A DNA stretch of 64,000 nt from Dryas octopetala (GCA_963921425.1 OY992833.1:25654698-25718697), one strand, 5' to 3'; positions 11,173 to 25,798 are shown, numbered from the stretch's first letter. The notes: generated by a model not told the origin, from the letters alone. Made by a program: numbers and translations.

Positions 11173-12988
11173 GTATCTTATTGCTCGTTGTTATTTATCT
11201 CCCAGGTGGACTAAAATATATCATATATGCCTTCCACATACATTATTGAGCCACAAGGCCCACAAACCATTGAAAGATGTTGTGCAAGCACCTGTCTATA
11301 GCAGAGTGCCACAGTGAACCTATCCATGACAATCACATACAGGCGTAGCATAAACTAATCAATCAAAGCCACGAAATCATTGAATACACTTTCTTGTGAA
11401 CTACGGAACGGAACTAATTACCTGCCTGTGTCCAATTTAAAACTCCTAATTAAGTAGGTCATCCTAAATTTTTATAGTTGACCCCATCATCGCGATCATA
11501 TGTGATTTATGCTTATGTCAAGCACTTTTTTATCAGTGATTTTAATTAATAAATAAAAACATGCAGCTTTTGTATTTATATATATAATTTTAGCCATAAT
11601 TAATATAGTGTTCACCCCATTGACATTGTAATTAATAACCAACGGGACTTGGGCATGCCTTAAAATTCCGATTTTATATATTAAAGATGTGGCGGTTTTT
11701 CAATTTATTCAATTCTGGATCATTGTGGATCTAATTCAAATTGGTGACCAAAAATTAGAATAATAATTATGCCTGATTATATGTAAAACACAAGAAATAA
11801 AAAGGTTCCCTTTATGATCGAGCTGCTGAGAAAGGTTTAGTTGGAAGTTGGAAGTGAATTGAAGTTTGCAATGCATGCGACATGTAGTAGGGCAAAGCTT
11901 TCGAGTTGGGGATGGTGGATGGGGTGGGTCATGTAGTTAATTAAGATTAGATGCCGACCAAACATCAGGGTTTTGTATGCATTATCTGTAATGATGCAAC
12001 CATTGCTTGTTACCACTACCTAATCCTCCTCACTTTCTATCATCTGCAGATCAGAATATACGCTCTTGTCGCCCCTTTGGACGGCCAGTTACTGTCATCA
12101 TGTTACATGTATGTTGCTCTCAGTCAACCTTATATCATATTATAACTAATAAACAAATTTAATTATTCGATTCATTATCGTTAATCACTATTATTGTTGA
12201 ATAATATTATTGATGATAGCAAATGGACTTCCGGATCGATTTGGCTGTGGGTTTTAATAATATAATTTGTAATTAAGTCAAATTAATCAAACGAAAAATG
12301 AATATATTAATTAGCAAACAAATTAGTTAGATAAGATGGAGCTCTCAACCATGACGCACAACTAGAAACCCGTGAATAGGTTCATGCATATGGATATGAT
12401 TCGACTCATGCCAAGGGCCGCTAGCTACAGCAACATGATCATCATGTTCGCCTTACACTTTTTCCTCTTTTTTTTTTTTTTTTTTATGTATGGAGTTCAT
12501 TTGTATATTTTATATGCATGCCATGTGTTTGAATATCGGCTTTGAGGTTAACTATTTTCTATTAATTCTTTTTAACTTGCTTTCGAGTTTATTAGAAAGT
12601 CTGCATATTTAATTAGTTTTAACTACAATATAATGATGTGGGATTAAATTTAAAAAATCTGAATATAACTCAGGACTCATACCTATAAGCTAAATAAGTC
12701 CGGTAAGACCTCAACAATAATAGACCTCATGAATTTTAAGTGTATGATCACTCCGTTTATCCATCTATTACGTCAAAGCGATTTAGACACGAGAATTTAT
12801 AATTTTAGCGATAGAGTATTTACACCCATACCCACAATGAGAATCGTCTATCATTGTCTTCCTCTTCGACTTTAACTCTCTTGTAAAAAAAGGAGGGGTT
12901 CCTGAACAACAAATAATCTTGGTGAAATCCCATTCCTTAGGTAAACGTATCACCATATATGGTACATATTGGCACATGTAAATTCATT
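11173..12988. other. Intergenic DNA, no gene seen
   Basis: AT-rich sequence with a T-run at about 12470-12485. Open frames of about 64 codons at 11951-12145 (plus) and 12783-12977 (minus) have no recognisable domain and unlikely composition. I see nothing else to annotate. Confidence 0.35.
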
Positions 12989-13183
12989 CAGTAATGCTAC
13001 ACTTATCACATTTTTATACCACATGCAATTTTATATCATCTTACATGGCATTCATACATTAAACACTAAAAATTAAAAATTAAAACCTAAAAAAAAAAAA
13101 GGAAATACTCTTCCAGTAAAGTAATGACACATCAGGTGGGATACAAATGTGGGACAAAAAATGTAGGACAACTAGCATTATTG
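12989..13183. mobile_element. 195-bp MITE, family member 1
   Basis: Terminal inverted repeats are CAGTAATGCTACACTTA at the left and TAGCATTATTG at the right (reverse complement CAATAATGCTA). Flanks are AAATTCATT at 12980-12988 and AAATTGATT at 13184-13192, a 9-bp target duplication with one mismatch. Two relatives lie at 59268 and 59587. It has no coding capacity. A 9-bp TSD suggests the Mutator superfamily, but the CA...TG termini leave hAT possible. Confidence 0.8.
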
Positions 13184-13507
13184 AAATTGATTAATTAGCA
13201 TGTAGAAACTGGCTATACGGTCTATACCCTAAAATTTAATTCAATTAAGACTATCTAATAATGAATATATAAAAAGGTCCATTGATTTTAATTACTAAAT
13301 TTTAATAATTTTTTAGTTTAGGTACTAAAATTAAATAGCATTTTAGATTAGGTACTAGTTGAAAAGTCAAACAAATTAATAAAGTAAAAAGTATTAGACT
13401 TTACAAATATTACATCACATGCCATTACAATAAAAAAATAAAAAAAAGATTACATCACAAAGATTACATTAATTTATATTATATTGTATTATAAAAAAAA
13501 AAATCAA

Positions 13508-13735
13508 TCAAGTCACAACTTAACTGTGACTGTCTGGTAAATTGAGAGAAACAATTCACACCACTATACTATATATTATTTTGAGTAAAAATATTGTTTT
13601 GACCTCTATTTATACTATATTGTAGTATAATTTCTCTAAAAAAATTCAATTAAGTCACAACTTAACTGTGACTGTCTCACAACTTAGATGTGACTGTTGT
13701 TTAGTCACAACTGAATTTGAAGTTGTGACTGTATG
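13508..13735. repeat. Cluster of AGTCACA...TGTGACT dyads
   Basis: AGTCACAACTTAACTGTGAC, followed by TGTCT, occurs near 13511 and again near 13655. Degenerate versions follow immediately: CACAACTTAGATGTGACTGT near 13678 and an AGTCACAACTG...GTTGTGACTG pair near 13706-13732. Each unit is itself a near-palindrome. No known family is recognised. Confidence 0.65.
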
Positions 13736-14842
13736 TGAAATTGAGACTACATTAGCAAATTTTCAAGATAATAAAAAAGTCTCAAGGGCAATTTTTTCAA
13801 AACCTTATAAATTTTAACTAACACGTACTCATCATATGTGGGCCAAAAGATAAAAATGTCAAATGGAAAAGGCTCAAATAAAATGGGCCAAAATATTTAT
13901 GACCTAATCTAAAAAAGTACATTTAAATTTAGTAGTTCAATTGAAATATTATATGATTTTCATGCTATATCAAAAAATTATTGAAATTTGATATTTAATC
14001 TTAATTTTCTATATATAAAACCCTCCTCGATGAATTGAGTGGAGCTAGCTCAACTTCATCTAATTTGCATGTAGATAAGGGAGGGTGTCCCAGCCTGGCC
14101 AAAAAAAAATGAGGGTGTCCCAGGAATGGCTAGCAATAAGCAATGTTATTAGATACTTCATCACCTTAGTTAATTTGTTTATAATGTCGTATACTTGTTC
14201 AAACTTTGAAATTTAAATAAAAGTGCCAGGCATATATATATATATATATAGTCACATACTCACATCCCAAATGGTACTCTTTTCTTGTAGTGGATCAAAG
14301 ATATCATCCTTGAACATAAAACGACCGCAAGAACTAAGAAGTATGTACTTACTATATATGACAAATTTGATGCTTTATTGGTGGGTACTAAATTACTAAT
14401 GGGCAAATTAAGGCCCCCAAAACCTAAGCTTTGTCGATCTGATATATGGACTTTGACAATCTCATTTGACTGTTGAATTCCAACAGAGGTAAAAGGAGTT
14501 AATGGGTCGTGCTCACTGATCAGTTCAAGTAATAGTTAATTAATTGATTAATTGAACTTGTTGGTGCTAGTTAATAACTTAATTATGAAGGACGTATATA
14601 ATTTTTTGTTTTAAAAAAGGAATGAAATATTTATAATGCAACGTAGACAGAGAATGTTACATGGCTTGGAAAGAACTCAAGCATATATATATATATATAA
14701 TGTAGGAGGCAGTGAGGCACGTGTGTGTGGTGGCTCTCTCTCTCTCTCGAGAAGGGAGATGAGTGGATGGAATCATGGAAGGAAAGAAGGGACCCCAAAA
14801 TCAAAGCAAGGCAGCTGTACGTGGGACTGAGAGGGAGAGAGA

Positions 14843-14942
<100 letters not shown>

Positions 14943-17900
14943 ATGCAGATGCCAAATGCGTCAAGCAACATCCTTAATTAGTTTCTTCTCTCTGCATTCC
15001 CCCTAATCCCATTTTATAGTTCGTTACGCTAAATTCTCACAAATCCCAATATTAATTAATTATTATTCACACAATCACACCCATTTATTACCAAGTAGGA
15101 GAATGAGAATTTTGATGGAATTTTACGCTACCGCCCTTCATCACCTGCCTTATTCTTCTTTGTTTCTTTAATGGATGAATTCTTCTTTAATTCATTTTTA
15201 TCATAATTAATTACATTGCATGGCATGGCGTTGCCGTTTGCGGTCCATGCTTTTAATTATAATAATTTATTCAACTTAAAACCTCCGTTTTAGGGTTGAT
15301 AACAACCGTTTGATCTCCACACATCTTGAATACCTTATCTCTTCGATCTACAGGAGTAGTACGTACAATAACCAAACCGAATAATTAAGTACATATATAG
15401 TACGTACCATAGTTAATTCTTCAAGTGGAAGGCTGAAAAAGCTTTCTAGAGAATTCCAACCCCATGAGGATTGGACTTATTCAATTGGCTACAGGAAAGA
15501 AATATCAAAGATTCAAAGAGTAGATTAGATATATGGGCAGGTAGGTAGGGTGACCCCAGACCCAGGAAACACAGTAATTACTACTTTACTAGGAGTAGGA
15601 CTCGTTATTTATTTACTTACTTAAGAAATAGGCCAACATATATTACATTATTAAGCATAAGATATGGGAACATTATGACTATAGTACCAACTTTTGGTTC
15701 GTTCTGGTTCAACTTCACTTACCATGCACGTAAAGGCGACCTTGTACTTGTCCCAGGACTAGGAAGCATAAAGCAACCCCGGTAGTACCCCTTGCTTGCA
15801 CGGCGAACCACTGCTTTTGATTTTTGAGTGTGTGAGTCTCACTGAGACCCATCCATATATATGCATCGATCATCATATTGCAATATTATTATTATTCATG
15901 AATTCCCAAGAATACCCTTGCTCCTCCAACTTCGTGATAGAGACCCTTGCAGGGATGTTTCTGTCATTTGAACATTTTATTTTCTCCTGTATTAATTTGT
16001 CACAATTAAAGTTCCCCAAATAGATAGAGACTGTGCGAGAGGGATGATTCAAGTGTGATGAATCGTCACACGAAGTGGCAGAGACTAGAGACAGCGTAAA
16101 AAGAGTTCCACCTCAGAGCTTGGCGTGTGAATCCACATATAATATATTAAGCTTCAACTTGTCACTTGTTTGTGGAAAAATAAAATGCAAGAATACTGCT
16201 CTCTCCACTCACATGGTTTAAATAAGGCTGATCAAAGCCTGTCAGTCTTGACTTTGGAAATATCCAGTGAGTGTAATCAACGGCTCAGATCACACGTGCA
16301 TGGAAAATCAAATCCAATAGCTCTAAGCTAGGTTTGGTCAACGTGCAATCCAAGACGTACGGTCGAGGGGGGTATTTTTGTCCTTTTCAGTCGAGGAGAA
16401 AAGGCTTTCCATTCTGGGTAATGATAATTGATAAGCTTTGTATTCAAAAGTCATTGCGATGAAGTCTGGGCTCTGCCTGAGGCCTGACCAACCCACCATC
16501 AATGATAACTCTTGTACGATTTCATTTTTTTCTTTTCTTAGAGTCATTAGTCATAGAAAGAAACATTTTGGGCATGCAACAATTTGAACCGCAAAGCCAC
16601 AAAATATCATTGTGACATTCTGATTATAATATGTGTTATGAATTTATTCAAATTATAATACATTAGATATATACATTTTATAATTTTGATAAGCTCATAA
16701 TATATATTTACCGTCATGCAGAATATATAAGTTTTCCAAGATCGATCACCACGTACACATGTTAAACTAAGAAGCAATCAAAATTGGCTTGGAGCATACT
16801 CAACAAAGGCTAGCTGTGGCACATAAGCGTCACGTGCGCATGGCTTGCAATTCATTTCTCATCACACAGAGTCACCAGTTACGAGGAGGGTCCCTAGCTT
16901 GCTAACAAGTACTGGCAAATGCGTTAAGCAACATCCTCTGTATTGTCTCCTTCAAATTCTCTGTTTACTCAGTGGGTGCGTGCTCTGCTTCTTTCTTAAT
17001 TTATTTATATTTTAAGATATCTTCTTTCCTTTCTTTTTTTCTTCTTTAAAACTTTTAAGATTTTAATTTAATTAATCAAGTCGGTAGAGTTAGATCCTTT
17101 AAATCCCAATGTACGGAATGAAGAATAAGTTTGACACTTCTCTACGTCAACCCACTCTCTCTCTCTCTCTCTCTCTCTGAAACACCGCTAAGTAACCAAG
17201 TTTATGTGATGATCTGTCTCCTCACTCTAAATAATTATATCATCTTATACACCTTTTTCAGATAAGAAACAAATGAAAAACTTTATATTATTGGGATATT
17301 TTTAATTTTTTATCATATTGGTTTGTCTCTAGCTATATATGCTTTTCTTAAACGAGCGAATTTAGAATTTGTTTTTCCTTCATCACTTACACGGCAAAGT
17401 GTACCATAGGCCCATAGCCACTTTTCCCTAGCTACGTGTTTTAAAGTGTGCCACGTAATGCTTTCGAAGGTACCAAAAGTCAGTCACAATTGGCACAAGA
17501 AGTGGCACGTAGCACAATATACCCTTGATATATTATCAAACCAAATGGAATGATACCTTGGAAATCTCGCGGTTTGATTTTGCAGCTACCAGTTAATAGT
17601 GGCAGCTCTACATTATTTATGAATGTGAAAGAAATAAATGGGTTTTTCAGCCACAGATATTTTCATAAGGGTGTTTTGGACCTGTGGTGTATATATAAGC
17701 CACCAAATGTTATTTGTTTTTCTAAGATATTAGTGAGGAGCTTTTGGTGGTCCATAAAACAAGAAATATAAATATAAATTTGGCATAAATTAAAGAATAC
17801 TAACGAAGTAGTTCGTGTATTTTTTAACAGTACTAGCTTGAACCTTGTGGGTGGGGAATCTAAAAGTGGTTACATATCCTTGTCAAATTAAATTGAAATT

Positions 17901-18854
17901 GCAATTGACGTTTATACTTCTGGTTTTTATGTCCCAACAGATTTAAGTCATGATTATCATCAAGTTTATCTATAAAAATTTTATTTCTAGTTGCCATTTT
18001 TCTATAAATAATTAATGATATATATTAAATACAAAAACCATTGCTTATAACAACAAATAAGGCGTTTCCAAGGAATCTTATCTAACATATCTTATAATGA
18101 GGATTATAAAAATATTAAATAAATTATTCATATTTTTTACATTTTCTCGGTTACTAACTTGCAAGAAAACGGATAGGGGTGGCAATGTGCATGCATTCAT
18201 TGAGTATAACGCATCACAGGTTCCTTCTCAAGGACTCTCAAAGCACTGTCAAAACCAAACGGCCGTTAAGTTACCGTTAACTTTGTTACTTGTTGACTAA
18301 ATTGAGTTAGAGTGAGAGAAAAAAAAATTAAGTAATCATTCTAATTATGATACGTGTGCGATAATTAATATTTAAAATACTAAATTGTACTTTATTATCA
18401 CTTAAATGAATTGATAAACCACGCCAGTATATCATGTGCATTACGATCACACAATAAAGAAACGAATGTGTCAGTTACTTTACTTTCAACTACAATTATT
18501 TCAATTAAATTGTTACTTATTGGTCAGTAGATCAATTAAGACGAGATTATACGTAATTAAGATTTGATCCGACTCAATGTAGCTGGTAGATGGGATTTTT
18601 ATTCAAATGGATAGATCTCAATTCAATTAGTCGGTAATGAATCATCTAATTTATAATTCATATGTCGCAAATTATTATGCCATATTTTTGATGTATAATA
18701 ACCAACTCCATGTACACGCATGGCTTATACGAATCACGCAATCTTGACGTGGGAGTGTTCGGAATTGCGACACTTAAGCCATGAGCTTCAAGTTTGTCTT
18801 CCGTGGCAAGTGAAGTACGGGCCACCACTTTGCCACCTATAACAAAAAAGTACT

Positions 18855-19250
18855 CGACGTGCCACGTGTCCAGTGGAGAAAAGATCCGTGCATCAGCCAA
18901 AGGGAACCACTCAGTTGTCTCAAAACCCCCAACAAAAGTGGGCCCCACCGTAACAGATTCTGGCCAAATTGAACAGAAAGGCATGCTCGGTGCCTTCAGT
19001 ACCATTCATCCATCATCCATATACGTGGCATGCATGCATGCACAGTCACCTCTACATTCTGATGCCACGTGGAATTACACTTGAAATGCACTCCAAGATA
19101 AAACTAGCTTAGCTAGCATGAAGCCATATATATGTATGAACCAATTTATATCAAAGAGTAAAAATGATGAGTGTATGTGTTGCGTTTGGTTTGGTTACTT
19201 AAACTCTCATGCATATATAACATACTGGCAGACAAAGCTATCACGTGATA
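18855..19250. promoter_or_regulatory. Cluster of CACGTG (G-box/ABRE-core) motifs
   Basis: CACGTG occurs in GCCACGTGTCC near 18859, GCCACGTGGAA near 19064 and ATCACGTGATAG near 19241. Another, CCACGTGTCGC, lies at about 19927. ACGTGGCA is also present near 19023. These are cores bound by plant bZIP and bHLH factors. No gene lies within 7 kb, so a regulatory role is speculative. Confidence 0.3.
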
Positions 19251-22200
19251 GCATTACAGCCCTTTGCTTTTGTCTACCTTGTAGTAAATCTTAATCTTAA
19301 TTTTCTTTCACTACCTCTTTACTTTTATTTACTTGCTTCTCAAGCCACCTCAACATTGCCAAAAATAATCACAACACATAACGTGATGTACGTTGGCGAT
19401 CGACATGGAAGTGCTTAGCCAAAGCCTAATCGTTTTTAGATAGCCAAATGCATTTTTGGTAGTATTTGATGAAAATAAATATATAAAAAAGATTGGTTTT
19501 GGGTCAAAGAAATACTTTTAGTGCGTTTTATAAAATACCTATCACTGTTCCCGGAAAAAGTTTTCAAATACATGTATATGAAATACTTATTTTATATGTT
19601 TTTGATAAAAATATTACTGAGCGAAAAAGCACTTTCTCAAGACAAATACTACTCTAATTAATTAGTTTGTAATTGCAGAAATAATAGACACAAGATTTAA
19701 GTAAAATAAAAAAGTGGGTTACCGTTTTTTTATTTCCTCACAAAAAGAAAATATATAAAATATTCATGTTCATTCACTCTTTATCCCTAAGGTGGAAAAT
19801 GTATCACACACCAAGAGTCATGGGAGGCCACTTGACACAGTTCTCCATCTCCACCTTTGCTTCCGAATCCAAATTACTTTGTGTTATCTTAGCAAAAGCG
19901 AAGAAGAATTTCTCAATTGCAGCCCACCACGTGTCGCTTAGAGGAGGGCCTTAGCCAAATCCAAAGTTGGGGAAATATCTGATGCCAGATGGTTCAGCTG
20001 AGGAGAAGGAGTCACTGAGTCAGTGTCAAACAACTTGCATGCAAAGCAATGTTCAATTGTGTGTGTTATGTTGACATTCCATGGTGTGCAAATTATATAT
20101 TAAGATCCTGATAACACCTAGCCCATCATATATGCTACTTGTCTAATTTGGGTAGCGACTAGCTAGATTAAGACAAGAGATCATCAAAGCATAAAGGATA
20201 ATATCATATCACATTACTTTTCCAAAAACTGATAAACAATGACATGCATGCATGAAAAGCATGTTACATGCATGGATGACCTCCACTCATCTCGCTAAAT
20301 AAACCATCATTGTCTTGCCAATTGCCACATGAAATGAAAATTAATTAGAAATTAGTCATAAACCTTAAATTCTAAACCGTATATATTGACAGAATTTGTA
20401 TGCCGTGCTTGAAAAAACCCATATTGTAGGGATAAATCAATTTAATCCAATTTGATTGGTTTCTTATACTCGATTAGTCTTATATACATTTTTCAATTAT
20501 GAAAGTCGTAAGTAATTTAAAAGTCTTTGATAGAACTACGTTTCACATGCACATGATATATATTGACTAGTTTTCATATACCTTTTCTTTTACACTTCAA
20601 TTTTCATGTCAATCTTATTTATGTTAAAATTTCTGATTTCTGATTTTTCCTTCAACACAAATCAATCATCTAGATTTTTCCTTTGCACATTAATCTTATC
20701 AAAGATATTTCAATTTAATGGTATTGGATTGGATTAGATTAACTTCAATTTTAGGTCGGGTGAGATTAGACTAAATTTCATTCTCAATACATGTGTTATG
20801 CTCACTATATAGTTTGCTAAAGTCATTTTGCAGTCCTAATTTATTGTTTAGTTGCTTATTTAACAAAGAGAACACCTCTTAATAAAGTGGTTAGCAAAAA
20901 ATGGCGACTAATTTTTTTTGGGCCACAGCGACTAATTTTTTATAATTAATAAAAATATCATCTTTCATTGATGGGACCAGTTTTCCACCACCAACAAATA
21001 CATGATCCTAGCTATTACTGTACACTACATGGGTGATCAAATGCCTTGTAAAATCAGACTCACTGATTCTCTTATTAAAGAACTCCAGAAACTCTGTTTA
21101 GTCAAGCCACTTCTTCATTTTAAATCATTGATTAGCAATGTAAGAGACAGAGAGAGACAGAGAGGTGGCAAAGTAAGATACGAGATGGACAATAATTGAG
21201 GAATCATCGAACAAGGACCTTAGCCATCCCATCACGCCCGACAAAAAACTATAACAAAATCCGCAGAGAAATCTTCTTTACAGACTGAAAGAAAAAGACC
21301 CAAAGAGAAAAATAGGAACACAATTTAATAGCGCATGTCTTTGACTGCTTCAAGTTGAAGACATCGCGTTTTATGGAGTTAATATTGCTTACTACAACTC
21401 CCCTAGCCTTCTTGTAAGTTAAGGAACCAACTAATCCCATTCCCAACATAAATTTGAAGATCATGCTTAGCACCTAGAACTAGCTATAAAACTTGGTCAA
21501 CCACTTAAAAAAATAAATATTAGTACCCACAAGGCTAGCTATTAACTAATAACAAAACTACAATAATTAATGTCAAATCATTTTGCTAATTCAATCGATC
21601 CGGCCAACCACAAACTGATTAGTTTCCCTGAAATTGATATATTTTTTTTAGTAATCCACTATATTGGAGATAAAATAACCAAAGCTGGCCTAGACAGAAT
21701 TTTTAATTATCATAGATTCGATGCTATTGAGTTTTAAATTGATCAAATAATGTAGTAGGATTATAACTAGTAATTATTTTGTTTTGTTGGTAATAAGTCG
21801 TCTCACTCTCACACAAATTCTTATAATAAGATATTAACACATATACTAATTGAGTAAATTTGGTGAACAAATTTTGTTACTCTGTTGTGAATGATATTAA
21901 GTTATTTAGTTCTAATATAGAAAAGTAAATGAATATATTATTTACACTAATAAAACCCTTTTTGCATTTTTCATATGTGAGTGCGTAGAGATGTCACAAA
22001 CTGATTCACTTTGAAGTGAATACTCATTAATTATATTTTGGGTATTATGCTACTCCATAGAGAATTCATATCATGATTAGAGATCGACATCCATAAAATT
22101 TTTCATGTTCTTCTTATTAACGTAATGTCAATTTTAAATTTTGACATTTGGTTTATAATTTTCTTTTTTCTTAAAAAGTGGATTGTTATGAATATATGAC

Positions 22201-24169
22201 AGTTAACGCAAGAATTGGTGCAAATGTTGGAGATAGGAAAGCATAAGTAAGATTGACTCACTTCCATGTTAGCATGTAGTTGAATAGAGCTTGGGTTAGA
22301 AGAGGGGCAATGATATATAATTGCATTGGCCCTTTAGTCTTGACCAATATTCCAAGTTAACTAACAATAACACGCGCGCGCATTTGGTGCCAAAATGGGC
22401 TTCGGTGATCGCGGTTGCCATGGACATGAGTGATGGATGGCTTGGGTTGGTTGGCAACCAGAACACGGCCCCCCTACGGGGACCCCACCCACCTGTCCTA
22501 AATATAGGGTCCCACGTCCCACCTTGTGCCACTACTCCTCCTAGTCCTATAATGTTTTTTCTACTTCCAGAAGGTGCCCTACGAGGACAGCTGGGCCCCT
22601 CCGTTGTATGACATGAGTGGTCGACATCACTCCTTCAGATCCACGTCATTTCCCAACTTATCCACCCTTCCTTTCACTGCCCTCTGCTGCTCAATTAGTC
22701 AATTATATAATTTATATATACTGCCTTACTAATTAGTAATTACCTACTTAATTAAAATTTGCTAATTGGTATTAGAAACGGTTTCGTAACATGTTTTACG
22801 GCAAGTCCAGGAAAATAACATGTTTTACGGCAAGGTATTCAAAGATGGATCGGCCTTAACCAAGTTTTTTATCGGTCATACTTCGTTTAGCTTAGATTTA
22901 GACTTTTGCACGCTTAGCTTTTGAATTTACTTTCTGCAAAAAAATTACCAAATTATGAATTAAAATTGTTGACTAAATAAAATTATATCTGAATATGCTG
23001 TTTTATTTTACAATTTAATGTATAATAGTCATGTCTAAAAAGGGCGGTTATTGCTCATAATTTCTCCCTAGAAAAGAGTTGCTTCCTTACTCTTCCTAGT
23101 GATTGGATTAAAAACGAACACACATTTTGACAAGTCCTCAAAATCCAAGAATTTTTTTTTATTGAGAAAATCCATGAACTTAATGATGAGAAAAAGAAAA
23201 TTCAAGAAATTCAACTTAGGTAGTTGCATACTAGTTGGATAGTTCATGTTGCCATATTTTAATAACTTATTTGACACAAATTAAAACTGGGGCAAAGCCG
23301 CAAAGAGGTCTCTTGAGTGTATATTTCATTTATACGAAAATTCTAGCACAGGTGATTATTGATTTGTTTGCTGGTCTTAATTATTTATTTATTAATAAGG
23401 ACTTTACTTATCTTATTATAAAAAAAAGAGTTATGTGGACGTTGCTGACGATCTTACGTTTTATTTTATTTTTTTCTTTCTGTTTGCTTTGATCTGGACG
23501 TTTCTAATTCTACGTTGCTGTTGCGACCACAAACTCCGTTCTCTAGATTCCTTCCATAGTTTTTTTTCTAAACAGTTATGATTAAGTTCTGCGAGTTTAA
23601 TCAATTTAATGGCTCGTCTAGTGATTTGGTCAAAACAAAAATAAACCAATTAATAAAGATGTCCAAAAGTGAGTGCTACATTTTGACTTTATAATGCGAA
23701 TCACTCCACGTTTAACAAGTTGTCAATGTTGGCTTAATTAAAGAATAGTACTAAATTCACTATTATCCCCATTTTTAATTCTAAGTTTTTAATCTTAATA
23801 GATGTGACAATATTGCATTTGTTTGTAACTAAATTCATTACGGATCTCATTAATTTATATAATAAGAAACTATTATATTATGTGCTATATATTAACCAAA
23901 AGTTAGAATAACAGTTAGTATCTTTGGTATAATTGTTAATTAATATTCAAACTAAAATCAATTAGTAATAAGTACGTACATAGACTAATAATTTTATATT
24001 TTAAATTCTCGATGCGTGATTTATATTATTAGCATCCTCTCTCACATAAGAACTAAGTTAATACGGGAGTCAATTATATTAGATAAAATGAAATATAATG
24101 AATTTATTCATCAAAGAGAAAATGTATAATGAATCTAACACATCCATAGTTGCGAAAATGTGCTTCAAG

Positions 24170-24930
24170 TACAATGATTCAGTTTCGAGCCAGGTTGGAT
24201 TCAGTTATGCATGAGAAAACCCAACTTTTTATTGCTGTGAAGTGTGAATTGTGAAAACGTTATTGGAGCAGACCACTGCAATTTTAAACTTGAGTGCATA
24301 TACTGATCAATAAGGATGTCTAACTTCTATAAATGGAAAATTCTGCTATATTGCCGTTGTATGACATACAATTATCTTTTTTACTCTTAAATCCTAGAGG
24401 GTTCGGTTCAATAGGTGGAAACCAGACTCTTGATTGTTTTGGATTGCGATCGTAACTTGGTTGCAAATAATGCTACAGTGACGTGTAACTTCTAAAAATG
24501 GAAGATTATACTATATAGTAGCCAATGTATGACATACAACTATTAATGTTTTACTCTTAAATATTGGCGGGTTTAGTTGTGCACGTGGAGACTAAACTTT
24601 TTATTGTCTTGAAAATAGTCATTAGAGTGAGATCAATCTTTAACTTGATTGCATATACTCCAGCGGTGATGCATAACTTCTAAGATGGAAAAATTAAGTC
24701 ATATAGCCACTATATGAAATACAATCAAATTTTTTTTTTCTTCTCTTAGATTTTGACGGGTTCAGTTTTGCATGTGAAAATTAAATTTTTTATTGTTGTG
24801 AAAGCAACCATTGGATTGGGAAACTGTGATTTTAAACTTGATTGCATATATTGCAAGAGTGACGTTAAATTTTAGAAAGAGAAAAATCTTTCATATAGTC
24901 ATTGTATAGCATATAATTATTTTTATGACG
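24170..24930. repeat. Satellite-like array, four degenerate units of about 165-192 bp
   Basis: Landmarks recur in the same order: TAACTTCTATAAATGG at about 24321, TAACTTCTAAAAATGG at 24486, TAACTTCTAAGATGG at 24674 and a decayed TAAATTTTAGAAAG at 24866. Between them recur GTATGACATACAA, TTTTACTCTTAAAT, GGGTTCAG/GGGTTTAG, CTTTTTATTGT and AACTTGATTGCATATA. Spacings are 165, 188 and 192 bases. The units are well diverged, so the array is old. No coding potential. Confidence 0.8.
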
Positions 24931-25371
24931 ATTCTTTAATTTTAACATATTTACTTTTCTATGCTAAAATATAAAATTTTCACCATTATATATAATTCTA
25001 TATTATACAACTATTTTACTGAAGCCAAACTCTTTAACGAGTTAACTTGTCACCAAAGGTTTTTTATCAATGAGACTCCACCGATGGTGGCTTAAGGTCA
25101 ATTGCCTTGTAATTATTGCTTGACCGCGGAGGAACGGGGATCACGTCTCTGATTTTCGGCGTAATGGGATAACTTTCTTGCAGTCTTACGCCGTTTCTTA
25201 TCTTTCTTTTTGTATCTTGTGATAAAAGACTCGTGTTTAGAACTCTACTAGGCTTATAGCAATAATTTCATAGGTTGACCTTTGCAAAAACCACATTTCT
25301 TTGGATAACATCATGTCATGTCGGTACGAATGGGGAAAAATTGTTTTGGATAAATATATATATAGGAAATT

Positions 25372-25758
25372 TTTAGTGTGGGATTTGATATTTTGTGTAA
25401 AATATGAGATGAGAATGACGGATCCACTTATATAGTTTTTTAACAATTCGAATAATCTATTTTTTAAATTTTTATTCATAAATCATCCTTACAAAAAAGT
25501 AGTCAAATCAAAAATTATTTACCTATATAATTTTGATAAAACAAATAGACGATTTTATCAAAAATATTTAGTTCGTCTATTTGTTTGATCAAAGTTAGAT
25601 AGAAAAATGATTTCTGATTTAGCTAATTTTTTGCAATGATGATCTATGAATAGAGGCCTACAAAATAGACGGTTCGGATTGTTGAAAAACTACATAAAGT
25701 TAGCCCATCCGCCCCATCCCATATTTAACACTGAATGTGGGATCACACACTTGAAGAG
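25372..25758. mobile_element. Diverged long-arm inverted repeat (MITE), member A
   Basis: The left arm (from GTGTGGGATTTGATATTTTG) and right arm (ending AATGTGGGATCACACAC) are diverged inverted copies of about 150 bp around a centre near 25560. Inner motifs match the neighbouring element: ATCATCCTTACAAAAAA against its ATCATCCCTGCAAAAAA. Short open frames crossing the two arms encode similar peptides because the arms are copies of each other. Ends are approximate. Confidence 0.7.
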
Positions 25759-25798
25759 GCATGTGTATATATATATATATATATATATACAGATACAT

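Noticed and set aside
18658..19084. 115-codon minus and 96-codon plus frames in the desert
   Set aside because: They overlap on opposite strands, have no recognisable domain, no splice-phase partners and contain repeated CACGTG motifs in place of coding signatures.
22296..22611. Overlapping frames of 78 and 96 codons in a GC-richer patch
   Set aside because: No domain similarity. Pro/Gly-rich translation simply follows local composition.
24170..24930. CRISPR-like spaced repeats
   Set aside because: Unit length is far too long, there are no short conserved repeats with unique spacers, and the genome is a plant nuclear genome.
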